Shown here piece after piece: positions 37,919 through 45,446 of a stretch of 63,987 bases of DNA. Below the pieces are notes generated by a model. That model was given only the letters and a program-made list of their open reading frames with translations, was not told the DNA's origin and did not search any database. The DNA lies in the NCBI GenBank assembly GCA_017395505.1, contig JAFPUH010000019.1:1-63987 (forward strand). Direction: 5' to 3'. The translations under genes were made by a program, and so were the position numbers. This DNA is from Kiritimatiellia bacterium. GTDB taxonomy: Bacteria > Verrucomicrobiota > Kiritimatiellia > RFP12 > UBA1067. Within the stretch, counting starts at the first letter, position 1, and each line of letters begins with the position of its first letter.

Positions 37919-38962
37919 TTACTCAGCGGCGGGAGCGGGAGTCTCAGCGGCGGGCGCGGCCTCGACTGCAGGCTCGGCGGCCTCGGCCTTGACGGCGGCC
38001 TCGGCCTCGACGACGGCGGCCTGGCGCTTGGCGGCGAGATCGGCCTTGGCCTTGATCTCGGCGGCCTCCTTGGCCTTGCGGGCGGCGGCCTTCACGCTGG
38101 CGGCGACGGTCGACTTCTTGGCGGGCGCGCTCTTGGCGCCGCCCTTCGCCGCGACGGCCTTCGCCTTGCGCTCGGCGCGGGCAGCCTTCTCGGTCGCCTC
38201 GCGGGCGGCGCGCTCGGCCTCGCGCTTGCGGTTCTCCTCGGCAGCCTTGGCGCTGTACTCGTCGTTGGCCTCCTTGATGACCTTGACGAGACCGCCGATC
38301 ACGAGCTCGACGCCGCGGACGCTGTCGTCGTTGCCGGGGATCACATAGTCGATCGGCTCAGGGTCGGCGTTCGTGTCGACGATCGCGACGACAGGAATGT
38401 GAAGGCGCACGGCCTCCTTGACGGCGTTGGCCTCGCGGACCACGTCGACCACGACGACTGCGCCGGGCAGCTCAGCCATGTCGGCGACGCCGGTGAGGTT
38501 CTTCTCAAGCTTGTTGAGCTCGCGACGGAGCATCGAGGCCTCCTGCTTGTGGGGCGAAAGCTCGCCGCCGTTGGCCTTGGCCGTCGCCTGGAGCTGACGC
38601 ATGCGCTTGACGGAGCTGCGGAGCGTCTTGGAGTTGGTGAGGGTGCCGCCGAGCCAGCGCTCGGTCATGTAGAACTGCTCGACAGACTCCGCAGCGCCCT
38701 TCACGAGCTCGGAGACCTGCTTCTTCGTGGCGACGAAGAGAACCTTCTTGCCGTCGAGAACGGTCTTCTTGAGGAACTCGGCAGCCTCGTCGAGAAGAGC
38801 GACGGACTGGGTGAGGTCGATCACGTGGATTCCGTTGCGCTTGTCGAAGATGTAACCTTTCATCTTCGGATTCCAGCGCTTCGTCTGATGGCCGAAGTGA
38901 AGACCGGCATCAAACATGTCCTTGAGCGTAATACCCGTGAGGGTAGATGTAGGCATTTCCAT
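37919..38962 (-). CDS. rpsB: 30S ribosomal protein S2 with long low-complexity C-terminal tail
   Basis: A 347-residue S2 protein, about 100 longer than usual. The core (residues 1 to about 225) has AGLHFGHQTKRWNPKMKGYI, TLTNSKTLRSS and IPVVAIVDTNADPEPIDYVI. From about residue 232 a charged Ala/Lys/Glu/Arg helical stretch (EENRKREAERAAREATEKAA) continues into an AAPAAETPAPAAE end. The tail looks like a solvent-exposed coiled coil plus linker. It heads the rpsB-tsf operon. Confidence 0.96.
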   Translation of the reverse strand: MEMPTSTLTGITLKDMFDAGLHFGHQTKRWNPKMKGYIFDKRNGIHVIDLTQSVALLDEAAEFLKKTVLDGKKVLFVATKKQVSELVKGAAESVEQFYMTERWLGGTLTNSKTLRSSVKRMRQLQATAKANGGELSPHKQEASMLRRELNKLEKNLTGVADMAELPGAVVVVDVVREANAVKEAVRLHIPVVAIVDTNADPEPIDYVIPGNDDSVRGVELVIGGLVKVIKEANDEYSAKAAEENRKREAERAAREATEKAARAERKAKAVAAKGGAKSAPAKKSTVAASVKAAARKAKEAAEIKAKADLAAKRQAAVVEAEAAVKAEAAEPAVEAAPAAETPAPAAE

Positions 38963-39071
38963 TTTCTGCTTCCTTTCAATCTTTATGTTTCAGATTAATC
39001 CGCTTTGTCCGGGATTGGAGAACCCGAATCATTCGCTTCATCTCCTCCCACTCGGGAAAAGAATGGTGCGT

Positions 39072-39100
39072 AGTATATCATATTCTCCTCCCCCGCGCAA
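39072..39100 (-). promoter_or_regulatory. promoter of rpsB-tsf with ~100-nt leader
   Basis: Minus strand: TTGCGC (39095-39100), 17 bp, TATACT (39072-39077) with TATGA before the -10. The 5' leader to the rpsB ATG is about 100 nt, long enough for autoregulation by S2, though no known motif could be assigned. Confidence 0.8.
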
Positions 39101-39187
39101 GGGGGGAGGAGCGGATTTTCACCTCCTTTCCCCGCCAACACCCCGTTTTTCAAGCTACTGGCGGGGTCCGTCCCCAAACACCTTGTC

Positions 39188-41233
39188 TTATCTTTCATCA
39201 GAATATCGCTTACCATATCGCTTATCCCAGCCTTTTTTATTATGCGGCATCTGTGATAGACTTTCCTGCACGTCGCCAAACATCAATGGCATTAAATGCT
39301 TATGACTGTCTCCCTTTACATAAACAAACTCTCCGTACTGAAAAACCATGTAATAGGAATTCTTGATGTCCTGGCTTTTTTCTACGATCGGATTCAAATC
39401 CTTATGCCGCTCGACAAAATCATTAAACTCTTGTTCTGACGTGACAAACCCCTTGGCATCAATATTCACATCTTCCCGTATGGAAGTACACAACAGCTTC
39501 CATTTGTCGGGCTTGACGCGGCATATCAATTCATGGAAATCTTCATTGCAAGTTGGCTTCATTACCTGCGTATTTATTTTTAGGCGCATGCCAGCCGCTC
39601 GGATATGATCAGACAGTTCATACAATCTCTCGTTAGTCAACACTTCGCCCTTTTCCGTAGCCCGCCCTATCTGCCTATTGATATCCTCGTTTGTGCCGTC
39701 GACGCTGATACCGATCATATCTATCTTACCCTTGTTGCGATCAATGAATTCCGGCGTAAGGCAGAATCCATTAGTGATAATCGAAACCTCAACACCATAC
39801 GACTTGATATGATCTATCAACCCCTGAACAAATGCCGGAGAAGCCAACAACGGCTCCCCTCCCGCGAAATTAAAGCGTTTTACCATTACCGAAGAGACGA
39901 TCTGATCGACTATTCTTTTCCACGACTCCAACTTCAGCATAAACGTGTCGCACGGGAAATAGCATGTCTTGCACTTAAAATTACATGGTCCGATATAATG
40001 GAGATTAACAACGATCCCCTCGGCTTTGTTTTTAATTTTTTGTTTATATTCCGCTGCCCTCTGCCTGAACAGTGTCAGTATTTGTTGCGCCAATTCCGCT
40101 GGGAACCTTGTGTAAAACGACAATGCCTTCTCTATGCGTTCTTTCAACCAATCAACATGCGTTAAAATGTCGGCAAGTCTGTTTTGGTTTGAGGCTAGTC
40201 GCCAATCGGACTTGCTTTCAACACCACATATCTTATGCCCTACGATAAAGCGGTATCCCGCTTCCCGCAGCGTGTCCGCATCGTCCCCCCGCATCAGCAA
40301 CCTTAACGCCAAAGACAAATTGGCATTGCCTTCGCCACAATCAGCGGCACACTTAAGCAGTTCAAGGCTCTTCTCCAAATCCATCGGGACACCATCGCCC
40401 GAAGCAAGCAATTCCGAAAGGTTCAGCATTGCGCAGGCATTGCATTGCTCTGCCGCTTTGCGTAGCCATTGGACTGCTTTGCCAACATCCCTCCGCACCC
40501 CTTCTCCTACATAATACATTCCTGCCAGATCGAATTGCGCCAAACTATAACCAGCCTCTGCCGCTTTCTCCTGCCATTCAAACGCATCTTTGAAAACAGT
40601 CTTCTCTGTCCAAGATTCCAACAAAAGATTTGCGTATTCATTTTGTGCACGAACATTGCCATTCTCAGCTGCCAGCAAATACCACTTTTTTGCTATGGCA
40701 AGACTACTTTTCTTTAGCAGCCTACTTGTGCAGAACCTGGCCATCAGTTCCTGCGCAAGGTTATCTCCATCATTGGCCAATCGCTCAATTCTGCCAATGA
40801 AACTGTCAAGCGGCTCATTACTATAACCGAAATGAGCCATCAACAAATACCGTGTAGCTTTTGACAAATGATCTTTGTAGAAATCCGATTCGATGTATGG
40901 CGCATTGATGATGCGTTGGGCATAATGCTTGGCATCATCCCGATTAGCGCCATTGCTTGCAGCCAAGTCAAACAATATATCAAACAATATACATGTAGCG
41001 TCTATGTTTCCGTTCTCGTCAGCAACCTTCAGCCAATGCAAGGCTTCTTGCATATTGCCCGTTTGCATAAACAAAACAGCTATAATCTTCGCAGCATCCA
41101 CATCGCCCATATTTGCAGCACGGCGCAGTGTGTCAATAGCAACAGGGTTGAACCCACGGCCTTGCTCTTCGGAAAGTATTTGCAACCTAAGGCCCTCAGC
41201 CTTGGCTGAATTATATGCATAAGGGTATTTCAT
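39188..41233 (-). CDS. Sel1-repeat/prokaryotic viperin-like radical SAM fusion protein
   Basis: A 681-residue protein in two parts. Residues about 10-350 are Sel1/TPR-type repeats (ALHWLKVADENGN, AFEWQEKAAEAGYSLAQFDL, YYVGEGVRRDVGKAVQWLRK). Residues about 406-681 form a radical SAM domain with CNFKCKTC (Cys417, 421, 424) and NFAGGEP (458-461 for GGEP). It then follows the viperin order: SVDG, QIGRA, LKINTQVMKP, WKLLCTSI, a central EFNDFVERH, an SYYMVF segment and KRYGKRY near the end. Viperins turn CTP, GTP or UTP into 3'-deoxy-3',4'-didehydro nucleotides that stop viral transcription. The ATG at 41233 has AGGAGC 5 nt upstream and is 16 bp after the kinase stop. The gene is AT-richer than its neighbours. 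Confidence 0.85.
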   Translation of the reverse strand: MKYPYAYNSAKAEGLRLQILSEEQGRGFNPVAIDTLRRAANMGDVDAAKIIAVLFMQTGNMQEALHWLKVADENGNIDATCILFDILFDLAASNGANRDDAKHYAQRIINAPYIESDFYKDHLSKATRYLLMAHFGYSNEPLDSFIGRIERLANDGDNLAQELMARFCTSRLLKKSSLAIAKKWYLLAAENGNVRAQNEYANLLLESWTEKTVFKDAFEWQEKAAEAGYSLAQFDLAGMYYVGEGVRRDVGKAVQWLRKAAEQCNACAMLNLSELLASGDGVPMDLEKSLELLKCAADCGEGNANLSLALRLLMRGDDADTLREAGYRFIVGHKICGVESKSDWRLASNQNRLADILTHVDWLKERIEKALSFYTRFPAELAQQILTLFRQRAAEYKQKIKNKAEGIVVNLHYIGPCNFKCKTCYFPCDTFMLKLESWKRIVDQIVSSVMVKRFNFAGGEPLLASPAFVQGLIDHIKSYGVEVSIITNGFCLTPEFIDRNKGKIDMIGISVDGTNEDINRQIGRATEKGEVLTNERLYELSDHIRAAGMRLKINTQVMKPTCNEDFHELICRVKPDKWKLLCTSIREDVNIDAKGFVTSEQEFNDFVERHKDLNPIVEKSQDIKNSYYMVFQYGEFVYVKGDSHKHLMPLMFGDVQESLSQMPHNKKGWDKRYGKRYSDER

Positions 41234-41249
41234 AACTCGCTCCTGTTCA

Positions 41250-41813
41250 TTAATTAGATTGTCCGCAAAACTCTTGCATGTCCGCATCAGAAACAACATC
41301 TTGATCCTTGTATCCTTTTGCAATGAGGAAATCTGGTAGGCGCAATGTCGAATGGCCTGCGGACTCATCGTAACGTCCGCTCCTGAAATCGCAGAAGACA
41401 ACTTTAAACATTATATGCCGTTCATCTGCAAATTTTTTCACCGCCAGATACTCGGCAGGCACTCTCAGATCGCTTATGCACACATTAGTCCCGTTTGGGA
41501 GGGCATCAATCTCTCTTAACAAGCATTTCACCAAAAATTCATCGTCGTACTTCCTGATACCTTCAGCACCAAGTTTTTCAATCATCATCTTGCCGGTCAC
41601 AGCCCTATCGCCATCTTTGAATATCACCGTTTTACGCAGTTCATCATACCGCTTATTTCCCTCTTCTTCAGACAACCCGATCATACTGAAGAAAATGGAT
41701 CGCAATGGATCAGCGAATGCCAGTTTCTTGTATCCACGCTTTTCGACAAGCTGCTTGGACTGATGATCTTTTCCGGACCCATGACGTCCGACGAACGCCA
41801 CAATCTCTTTCAT
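41250..41813 (-). CDS. deoxynucleoside monophosphate kinase-like P-loop kinase
   Basis: A 187-residue P-loop kinase. GRHGSGKD (residues 9-16) has the Lys-Asp ending of phage-type dNMP kinases, and KKLAFADPLRSIFFSMIGLS and NVCISDLRVPAEYLAVKKF match the nucleotide-binding and lid-side layout of that family. Its gene precedes the viperin-like gene by 16 bp with its own AAGGAG ribosome site. Nucleotide kinases commonly accompany prokaryotic viperins, where they are thought to supply or finish phosphorylation of the modified nucleotide. The preferred base here is unknown. Confidence 0.75.
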   Translation of the reverse strand: MKEIVAFVGRHGSGKDHQSKQLVEKRGYKKLAFADPLRSIFFSMIGLSEEEGNKRYDELRKTVIFKDGDRAVTGKMMIEKLGAEGIRKYDDEFLVKCLLREIDALPNGTNVCISDLRVPAEYLAVKKFADERHIMFKVVFCDFRSGRYDESAGHSTLRLPDFLIAKGYKDQDVVSDADMQEFCGQSN

Positions 41814-41875
41814 TTTGCCGCTACTCCTTTTTATAGTGAAATTAAAATTTCAAGTAACCACAAACAACAATGGGC

Positions 41876-41905
41876 ACTATAGCAAATGGGAGCCCACACA
41901 GTCAA
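41876..41905 (-). promoter_or_regulatory. promoter of the kinase-viperin operon
   Basis: Minus strand: TTGACT (41900-41905), 18 bp, TATAGT (41876-41881) with TTTGC before the -10. Its sequence is nearly the same as the promoter at 43737-43766. Transcription should start near 41869, giving a leader of about 55 nt. A weaker TTACTT-16-TATAAA is at 41830-41857. Confidence 0.65.
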
Positions 41906-41977
41906 GCAACCATACCCCTCGCACCACCTTGGCTGACAAGAGGCAGTGGTTGCAAGTTTGCGAGCGCAAGGGGTGGA

Positions 41978-42655
41978 TTATTGCAGTTGCTGCTGCTTTA
42001 TCTTCTCGACGAGGTCCTTTACGACAGAGTCGGCGTTGTCTGTGTAAGCCGTGAGCCAAGTACCGTCGTCTGCCGCCATCGAACGACGCTTCGACTCTAC
42101 AAGCGACGACACATCGCCTGTTTTCGTTCCGTAACTGATGGTGAGCCTCATGTCCGAGCGCACAGTGACCGACACAGTCCAGAATCCAGGCGTGAACCAT
42201 CCCCAGAACTGCGACACTTCAACCCGGACCGGCACTACGCCATCTTCGAGCCTGCCATTCTTCACCACCTCGCAACCGGCCTTGATGAACGACTCCTCCA
42301 CCAATTTGCCAATGTGCCCGGCGACGGTAAAGCCGTTGCGCGCTGCGACGGCGCCCATTCCCATGCCATAGCTGTTGCGCTGCCGCCCTATCAGGCATGC
42401 CTTGTCGAGATCATCAGCTCCCCAGCCCACGGAGGGCTGGGACGGATCGCTTGGCGACTCCCCGAACACGCGTTTGTCGACTACCGTGATGGAAACGCGA
42501 AGTTTGCCATCGCCCTTTTTGACACTGGCTTTTGCATTCGACAGTTCGGCGGAATGTATCTTAGAAATGTCGATCTCCCGCAATCCCGTCACACAGCCTC
42601 CGCAGAGGCATGTGACGGCAAGAGCTGCAATGGACGCACAAAGTAGGCTTCTCAT
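41978..42655 (-). CDS. lipoprotein of unknown function
   Basis: A 225-residue protein with a lipoprotein signal peptide (MRSLLCASIAALAVTCLCGGC, lipobox LCGGC). The mature domain contains KLRVSITVVDKRVFGESP and ends in an alternating acidic/basic helix (VVKDLVEKIKQQQ). The overall plan recalls YajG-like lipoproteins but I cannot confirm it. It is 14 bp after the stop of the gene upstream on the minus strand, so it is probably cotranscribed with it. Confidence 0.65.
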   Translation of the reverse strand: MRSLLCASIAALAVTCLCGGCVTGLREIDISKIHSAELSNAKASVKKGDGKLRVSITVVDKRVFGESPSDPSQPSVGWGADDLDKACLIGRQRNSYGMGMGAVAARNGFTVAGHIGKLVEESFIKAGCEVVKNGRLEDGVVPVRVEVSQFWGWFTPGFWTVSVTVRSDMRLTISYGTKTGDVSSLVESKRRSMAADDGTWLTAYTDNADSVVKDLVEKIKQQQLQ

Positions 42656-42669
42656 AGCTTGAACCTAGA

Positions 42670-43401
42670 TTAGAAGTGACCGTTGACGACAGGAAGGATC
42701 GGCGCCCAGCCGTTATCGGCGATTATGTTTATGATTCCGACTTGAACTCCCTTGTCGACCCTAGTGGCGTAGTTGATCAACCCTATCTGGCAGCCAGTGA
42801 CAGAGCCGGCGATGTTGCCGCAGAAGATTCCATAAATGATTCCGAGCTGAACTCCATGCAACTCATTGGCATGGTTGACAATGCCAAACTGTGCTCCATA
42901 CATTTTATCGGCCCCGTTGAAAAAGCTCGTCTGGACGCCTTCGAACGAGCCGACCGAGGCATTCAGAAGTCCATCCTGCCATCCACGAAAAGAACCCGAG
43001 AGATTGACAAATCCCTTCTGAACGCCAATGGAGCACGAGCCCGGGGTCGTCTGATCGGACAAACTCCCATTGAACAGACCGACCTGCAAACCATATAGCC
43101 GCCCCCGAGTGAGGTTCATGCCGCCCAAAGCGATGCCGGAGAATTTTCCGTCGGTGCCGTTCAGGAGGCCGACATCAATACCTGCAAAATCATTGCAGAG
43201 TCCATAAATCAGCGAAAGGCGCAAACCGGCAACATCATAGTCGTCAGATGGCAACTGGACGGGATTGCAAATCGAAATCATTAATGGCGTCGTTCCAGCA
43301 GAGGTGCGGCCATAGTCGTTGTCATAGCCATAGGCATTTGCCTGCATTGCAACACCGCAGACTGCGAGCTCCGCAATGGTGGCCATCATTAATCTCTTCA
43401 T
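42670..43401 (-). CDS. exported repeat protein, LA_2272-like surface repeat type
   Basis: A 243-residue exported protein (signal MKRLMMATIAELAVCGVAMQ, cut after ANA). The body is a series of short strands with the recurring pattern G-x-Q-x-G-(L/I)-x-N, as in GVQLGIIYG, GCQIGLINYA and GVQVGIINII, the pattern of LA_2272-type surface repeats in PVC bacteria and Leptospira (assignment not verified). The ATG at 43401 follows AAGGAAA. A beta-solenoid or barrel is expected. Confidence 0.65.
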   Translation of the reverse strand: MKRLMMATIAELAVCGVAMQANAYGYDNDYGRTSAGTTPLMISICNPVQLPSDDYDVAGLRLSLIYGLCNDFAGIDVGLLNGTDGKFSGIALGGMNLTRGRLYGLQVGLFNGSLSDQTTPGSCSIGVQKGFVNLSGSFRGWQDGLLNASVGSFEGVQTSFFNGADKMYGAQFGIVNHANELHGVQLGIIYGIFCGNIAGSVTGCQIGLINYATRVDKGVQVGIINIIADNGWAPILPVVNGHF

Positions 43402-43485
43402 TTGTGTTTTCCTTTTTCTGCCGGGCCTTGTCGTGTTGGATGCGGCGCCTGGGTCCGACAAAGAAAGGTGACGCATCCTGTCTGT

Positions 43486-43800
43486 TCACATCTTTGGGAG
43501 GCATCGCCAAACGCCTGGCAGAAAACATGAATGAAGAATGCGCCACGCGATTACACGTAGCGACTCTTCGTACTTCACTTTCTGCCTGAAAATTTGGCGA
43601 TTTTCCCAAAAGCTCCGTACGCGAGTTGCGTACTCTCCATTTCGAAGGCAGGCGGCGAACCGCCGAACTTTCGCAGGAGTCGCGGCCGGTCTTACAACCG
43701 GGCCGCGCCCATGGATTTCTCCCAAGGGCGATGTGTAGTATAGCAAAAGCCAGCCCACACGGTCAACCGCGTCGAGAGAAACCCATGTCGCGTGGCGCAA
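43486..43800 (-). CDS. possible small gene with TTG start (doubtful)
   Basis: A 104-codon frame starts with TTG at 43800 exactly 6 nt after a strong AAAGGAG, and a -10-like TATACT lies just upstream (43830-43835). The product has a hydrophobic patch (VGWLLLYYTSPLG) and an Arg-rich second half (EYATRVRSFWENRQIFRQ) that matches nothing I know. Against it, a good promoter (43737-43766) lies inside the frame, and the codon use is plain. The rest of the 467-bp gap (43402-43868) has no other candidate. Confidence 0.25.
   Translation of the reverse strand: MRHATWVSLDAVDRVGWLLLYYTSPLGEIHGRGPVVRPAATPAKVRRFAACLRNGEYATRVRSFWENRQIFRQKVKYEESLRVIAWRILHSCFLPGVWRCLPKM
43737..43766 (-). promoter_or_regulatory. 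promoter upstream of the surface-repeat gene, twin of the viperin promoter
   Basis: Minus strand: TTGACC (43761-43766), 18 bp, TATACT (43737-43742). The spacer begins GTGTGGGCT and ends TTTGC as in the promoter at 41876-41905. The leader to 43401 would be about 330 nt and contains several short hairpins, none of which I can assign. Confidence 0.6.
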
Positions 43801-43868
43801 GAAATACTCCTTTCATGATTTCGGAGCATAGTATACCAAAGCGCCGCGGCAAGAAATACCCACGTTCT

Positions 43869-44828
43869 TCAGGAAATTCTATAGAGCGACTCGGCCTCTT
43901 CGAGGAATGCCTCGTAGTGCTGTAGCGCCATATCGCGAAAGTCTATCTTATGCAGCTCCTTCGCCTGATCCATGGCAAATGCGGAGACTCCCACAAAGCA
44001 TAGCATGTTCCCCGCAAAGTCCTTGTAGTATTTTTTCGTAGCCTCGATGTCGTCCTTGCTTGCCCCTGCCGGAATCTTCTTCTCCATCTCCGGCCACAAG
44101 ACGATATCAAACAAGACTCCTGCAATGCGACGCAGAAACTCTGGCTGTATGAACCTTGTTGGAACTAGAATGCGCGCCTCAAAATCCTCCCGCGTCATTT
44201 TAAGACTTATGATCAACTCTTCTATCTTATGGCTGCGCTTCTTGAATCCATTGCGGACTAACCTGGAAACCGACCGCACAAGCGAGCTGGAATCGTCATT
44301 CAGTATATCGCGAAACGGACGGCTCTCTCTGGCGATTTGAGGGCACGCATCAAACAGCGCCAACGCATAGAGAAAGAACAAACACAAAATCTCAAACTTC
44401 GGCTTCTCAGCGGCAGACTCTATTATCGACTGCAACTGCGGCAACAGGTAACTGCCAGCGGAGCCTCTCCTTAAAAACCGCATAATGTCTTGATCCACGA
44501 ACCGCACCATATCTGCGTATTCGGGGAACCAACCCATCCTGTCCCTGAACGTCTTTGCAAACAGTTCGTGCCAAGTCTCGTCATTATTGGCGGAAAACGC
44601 CTGCCAAGCCTCTTGCAGAAAAGTTCCTGCCCCGCCATAGTAACCATCGCGCATGCGTTGCAACGTTCTTTTTGTGGGCGAGCTTTTGCCATCCCTCCAT
44701 TTCCGCGCAAGCTCCAGGCACTTCTTTTCGTCATCGCTTGCGGGGCCAAAGCCCATCATAAGGCCAGTCTTTCCTTTACGCTTCTGCGTAAGGAAAAGCA
44801 GCAAGAGAAATGAAGAGACTTCAAGCAT
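43869..44828 (-). CDS. helical protein of unknown function
   Basis: A 319-residue mostly alpha-helical protein with no motif I recognise. The first 20 residues (LEVSSFLLLLFLTQKRKGK) could be a short anchor, or translation may begin at the ATG at 44759 (MMGFGPASDDEKKC), which has a better upstream GGAAAG. The helical body includes LPQLQSIIESAAEKPKFEIL. Base composition is lower in GC than the core genes, like the viperin locus nearby. No partner or function can be inferred. Confidence 0.45.
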   Translation of the reverse strand: MLEVSSFLLLLFLTQKRKGKTGLMMGFGPASDDEKKCLELARKWRDGKSSPTKRTLQRMRDGYYGGAGTFLQEAWQAFSANNDETWHELFAKTFRDRMGWFPEYADMVRFVDQDIMRFLRRGSAGSYLLPQLQSIIESAAEKPKFEILCLFFLYALALFDACPQIARESRPFRDILNDDSSSLVRSVSRLVRNGFKKRSHKIEELIISLKMTREDFEARILVPTRFIQPEFLRRIAGVLFDIVLWPEMEKKIPAGASKDDIEATKKYYKDFAGNMLCFVGVSAFAMDQAKELHKIDFRDMALQHYEAFLEEAESLYRIS

Positions 44829-44838
44829 TCCAAAAACA

Positions 44839-44865
44839 TAGACAGGCGCATGGGGCGCCTGTCTA
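44839..44865 (-). terminator. rho-independent terminator of the porin-phosphoribosyltransferase operon
   Basis: An 11-bp perfect stem (TAGACAGGCGC against GCGCCTGTCTA) with a 5-nt loop, followed on the minus strand by TGTTTTTGG. It ends 11 bp before the next start codon. Confidence 0.8.
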
Positions 44866-44888
44866 CAATGTCCAAACCTGGCAAAAGA

Positions 44889-45446
44889 CTACTTGTTGGC
44901 CTTCTTGACGAGATCCGCCAGGACGGGATCCTTCTCGACGATCTCCTCGTCGGTAAGGCCCTCGATCTCGTGGGGAAAGACTATCCAGTCCAACCCGACA
45001 TCCCTTACGAAATAGTCGGGCTTGAGCTCGGTCTGGTTCTTCTCCGGCTTCCAGTAGACGCAGGCCATGCGCATTTCTGCGCCAGTGGATTCGATGCGCT
45101 GCTTGACCGCCGCGGCTGTCTTGCCCGTATCGAACACGTCATCGACGACAAGAACCTTGTCGCCCGGCCTGAGCATTCCGAAGATGAGGTCGCCGTGGGT
45201 GAACACGACGCCGCCCTTGTTTTCGCCGATGCCGGTGTAGCTGACGGACTTGAGCGGGATGTGCTGCACATTCCAGCCCGTCACCTTGAAGAACTCGTGC
45301 ACGGAGATGCCGACGGGGGCCCCTCCGCGCCAGAGAGCTATAAGGATGTCCGGCTTCCAGCCGGACATCCTGACCTCTGCGGCGAGCTTCCAGGTATCTT
45401 GATGATACTCGTTCGCCGTCAGGTAATGCTTGTCGTTGAGACCCAT
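44889..45446 (-). CDS. purine phosphoribosyltransferase (hypoxanthine type)
   Basis: A 185-residue type I phosphoribosyltransferase. The PRPP-binding loop VLVVDDVFDTGKTAAAVKQR and the flexible-loop region YTGIGENKGGVVF are clear. It probably salvages hypoxanthine or guanine, or a related base, but the base-specific residues do not settle which. The ATG shares one base with the porin stop (TAATG). It is the last gene of a two-gene operon closing the nucleobase-salvage cluster. Confidence 0.8.
   Translation of the reverse strand: MGLNDKHYLTANEYHQDTWKLAAEVRMSGWKPDILIALWRGGAPVGISVHEFFKVTGWNVQHIPLKSVSYTGIGENKGGVVFTHGDLIFGMLRPGDKVLVVDDVFDTGKTAAAVKQRIESTGAEMRMACVYWKPEKNQTELKPDYFVRDVGLDWIVFPHEIEGLTDEEIVEKDPVLADLVKKANK

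Noticed and set aside
39188-41233. Anaerobic sulfatase-maturase or SPASM-type peptide-modifying radical SAM protein
   Set aside because: There is no C-terminal cysteine-rich SPASM/auxiliary cluster region. The motif order after the [4Fe-4S] site fits viperin better, and a nucleotide kinase is the operon partner.
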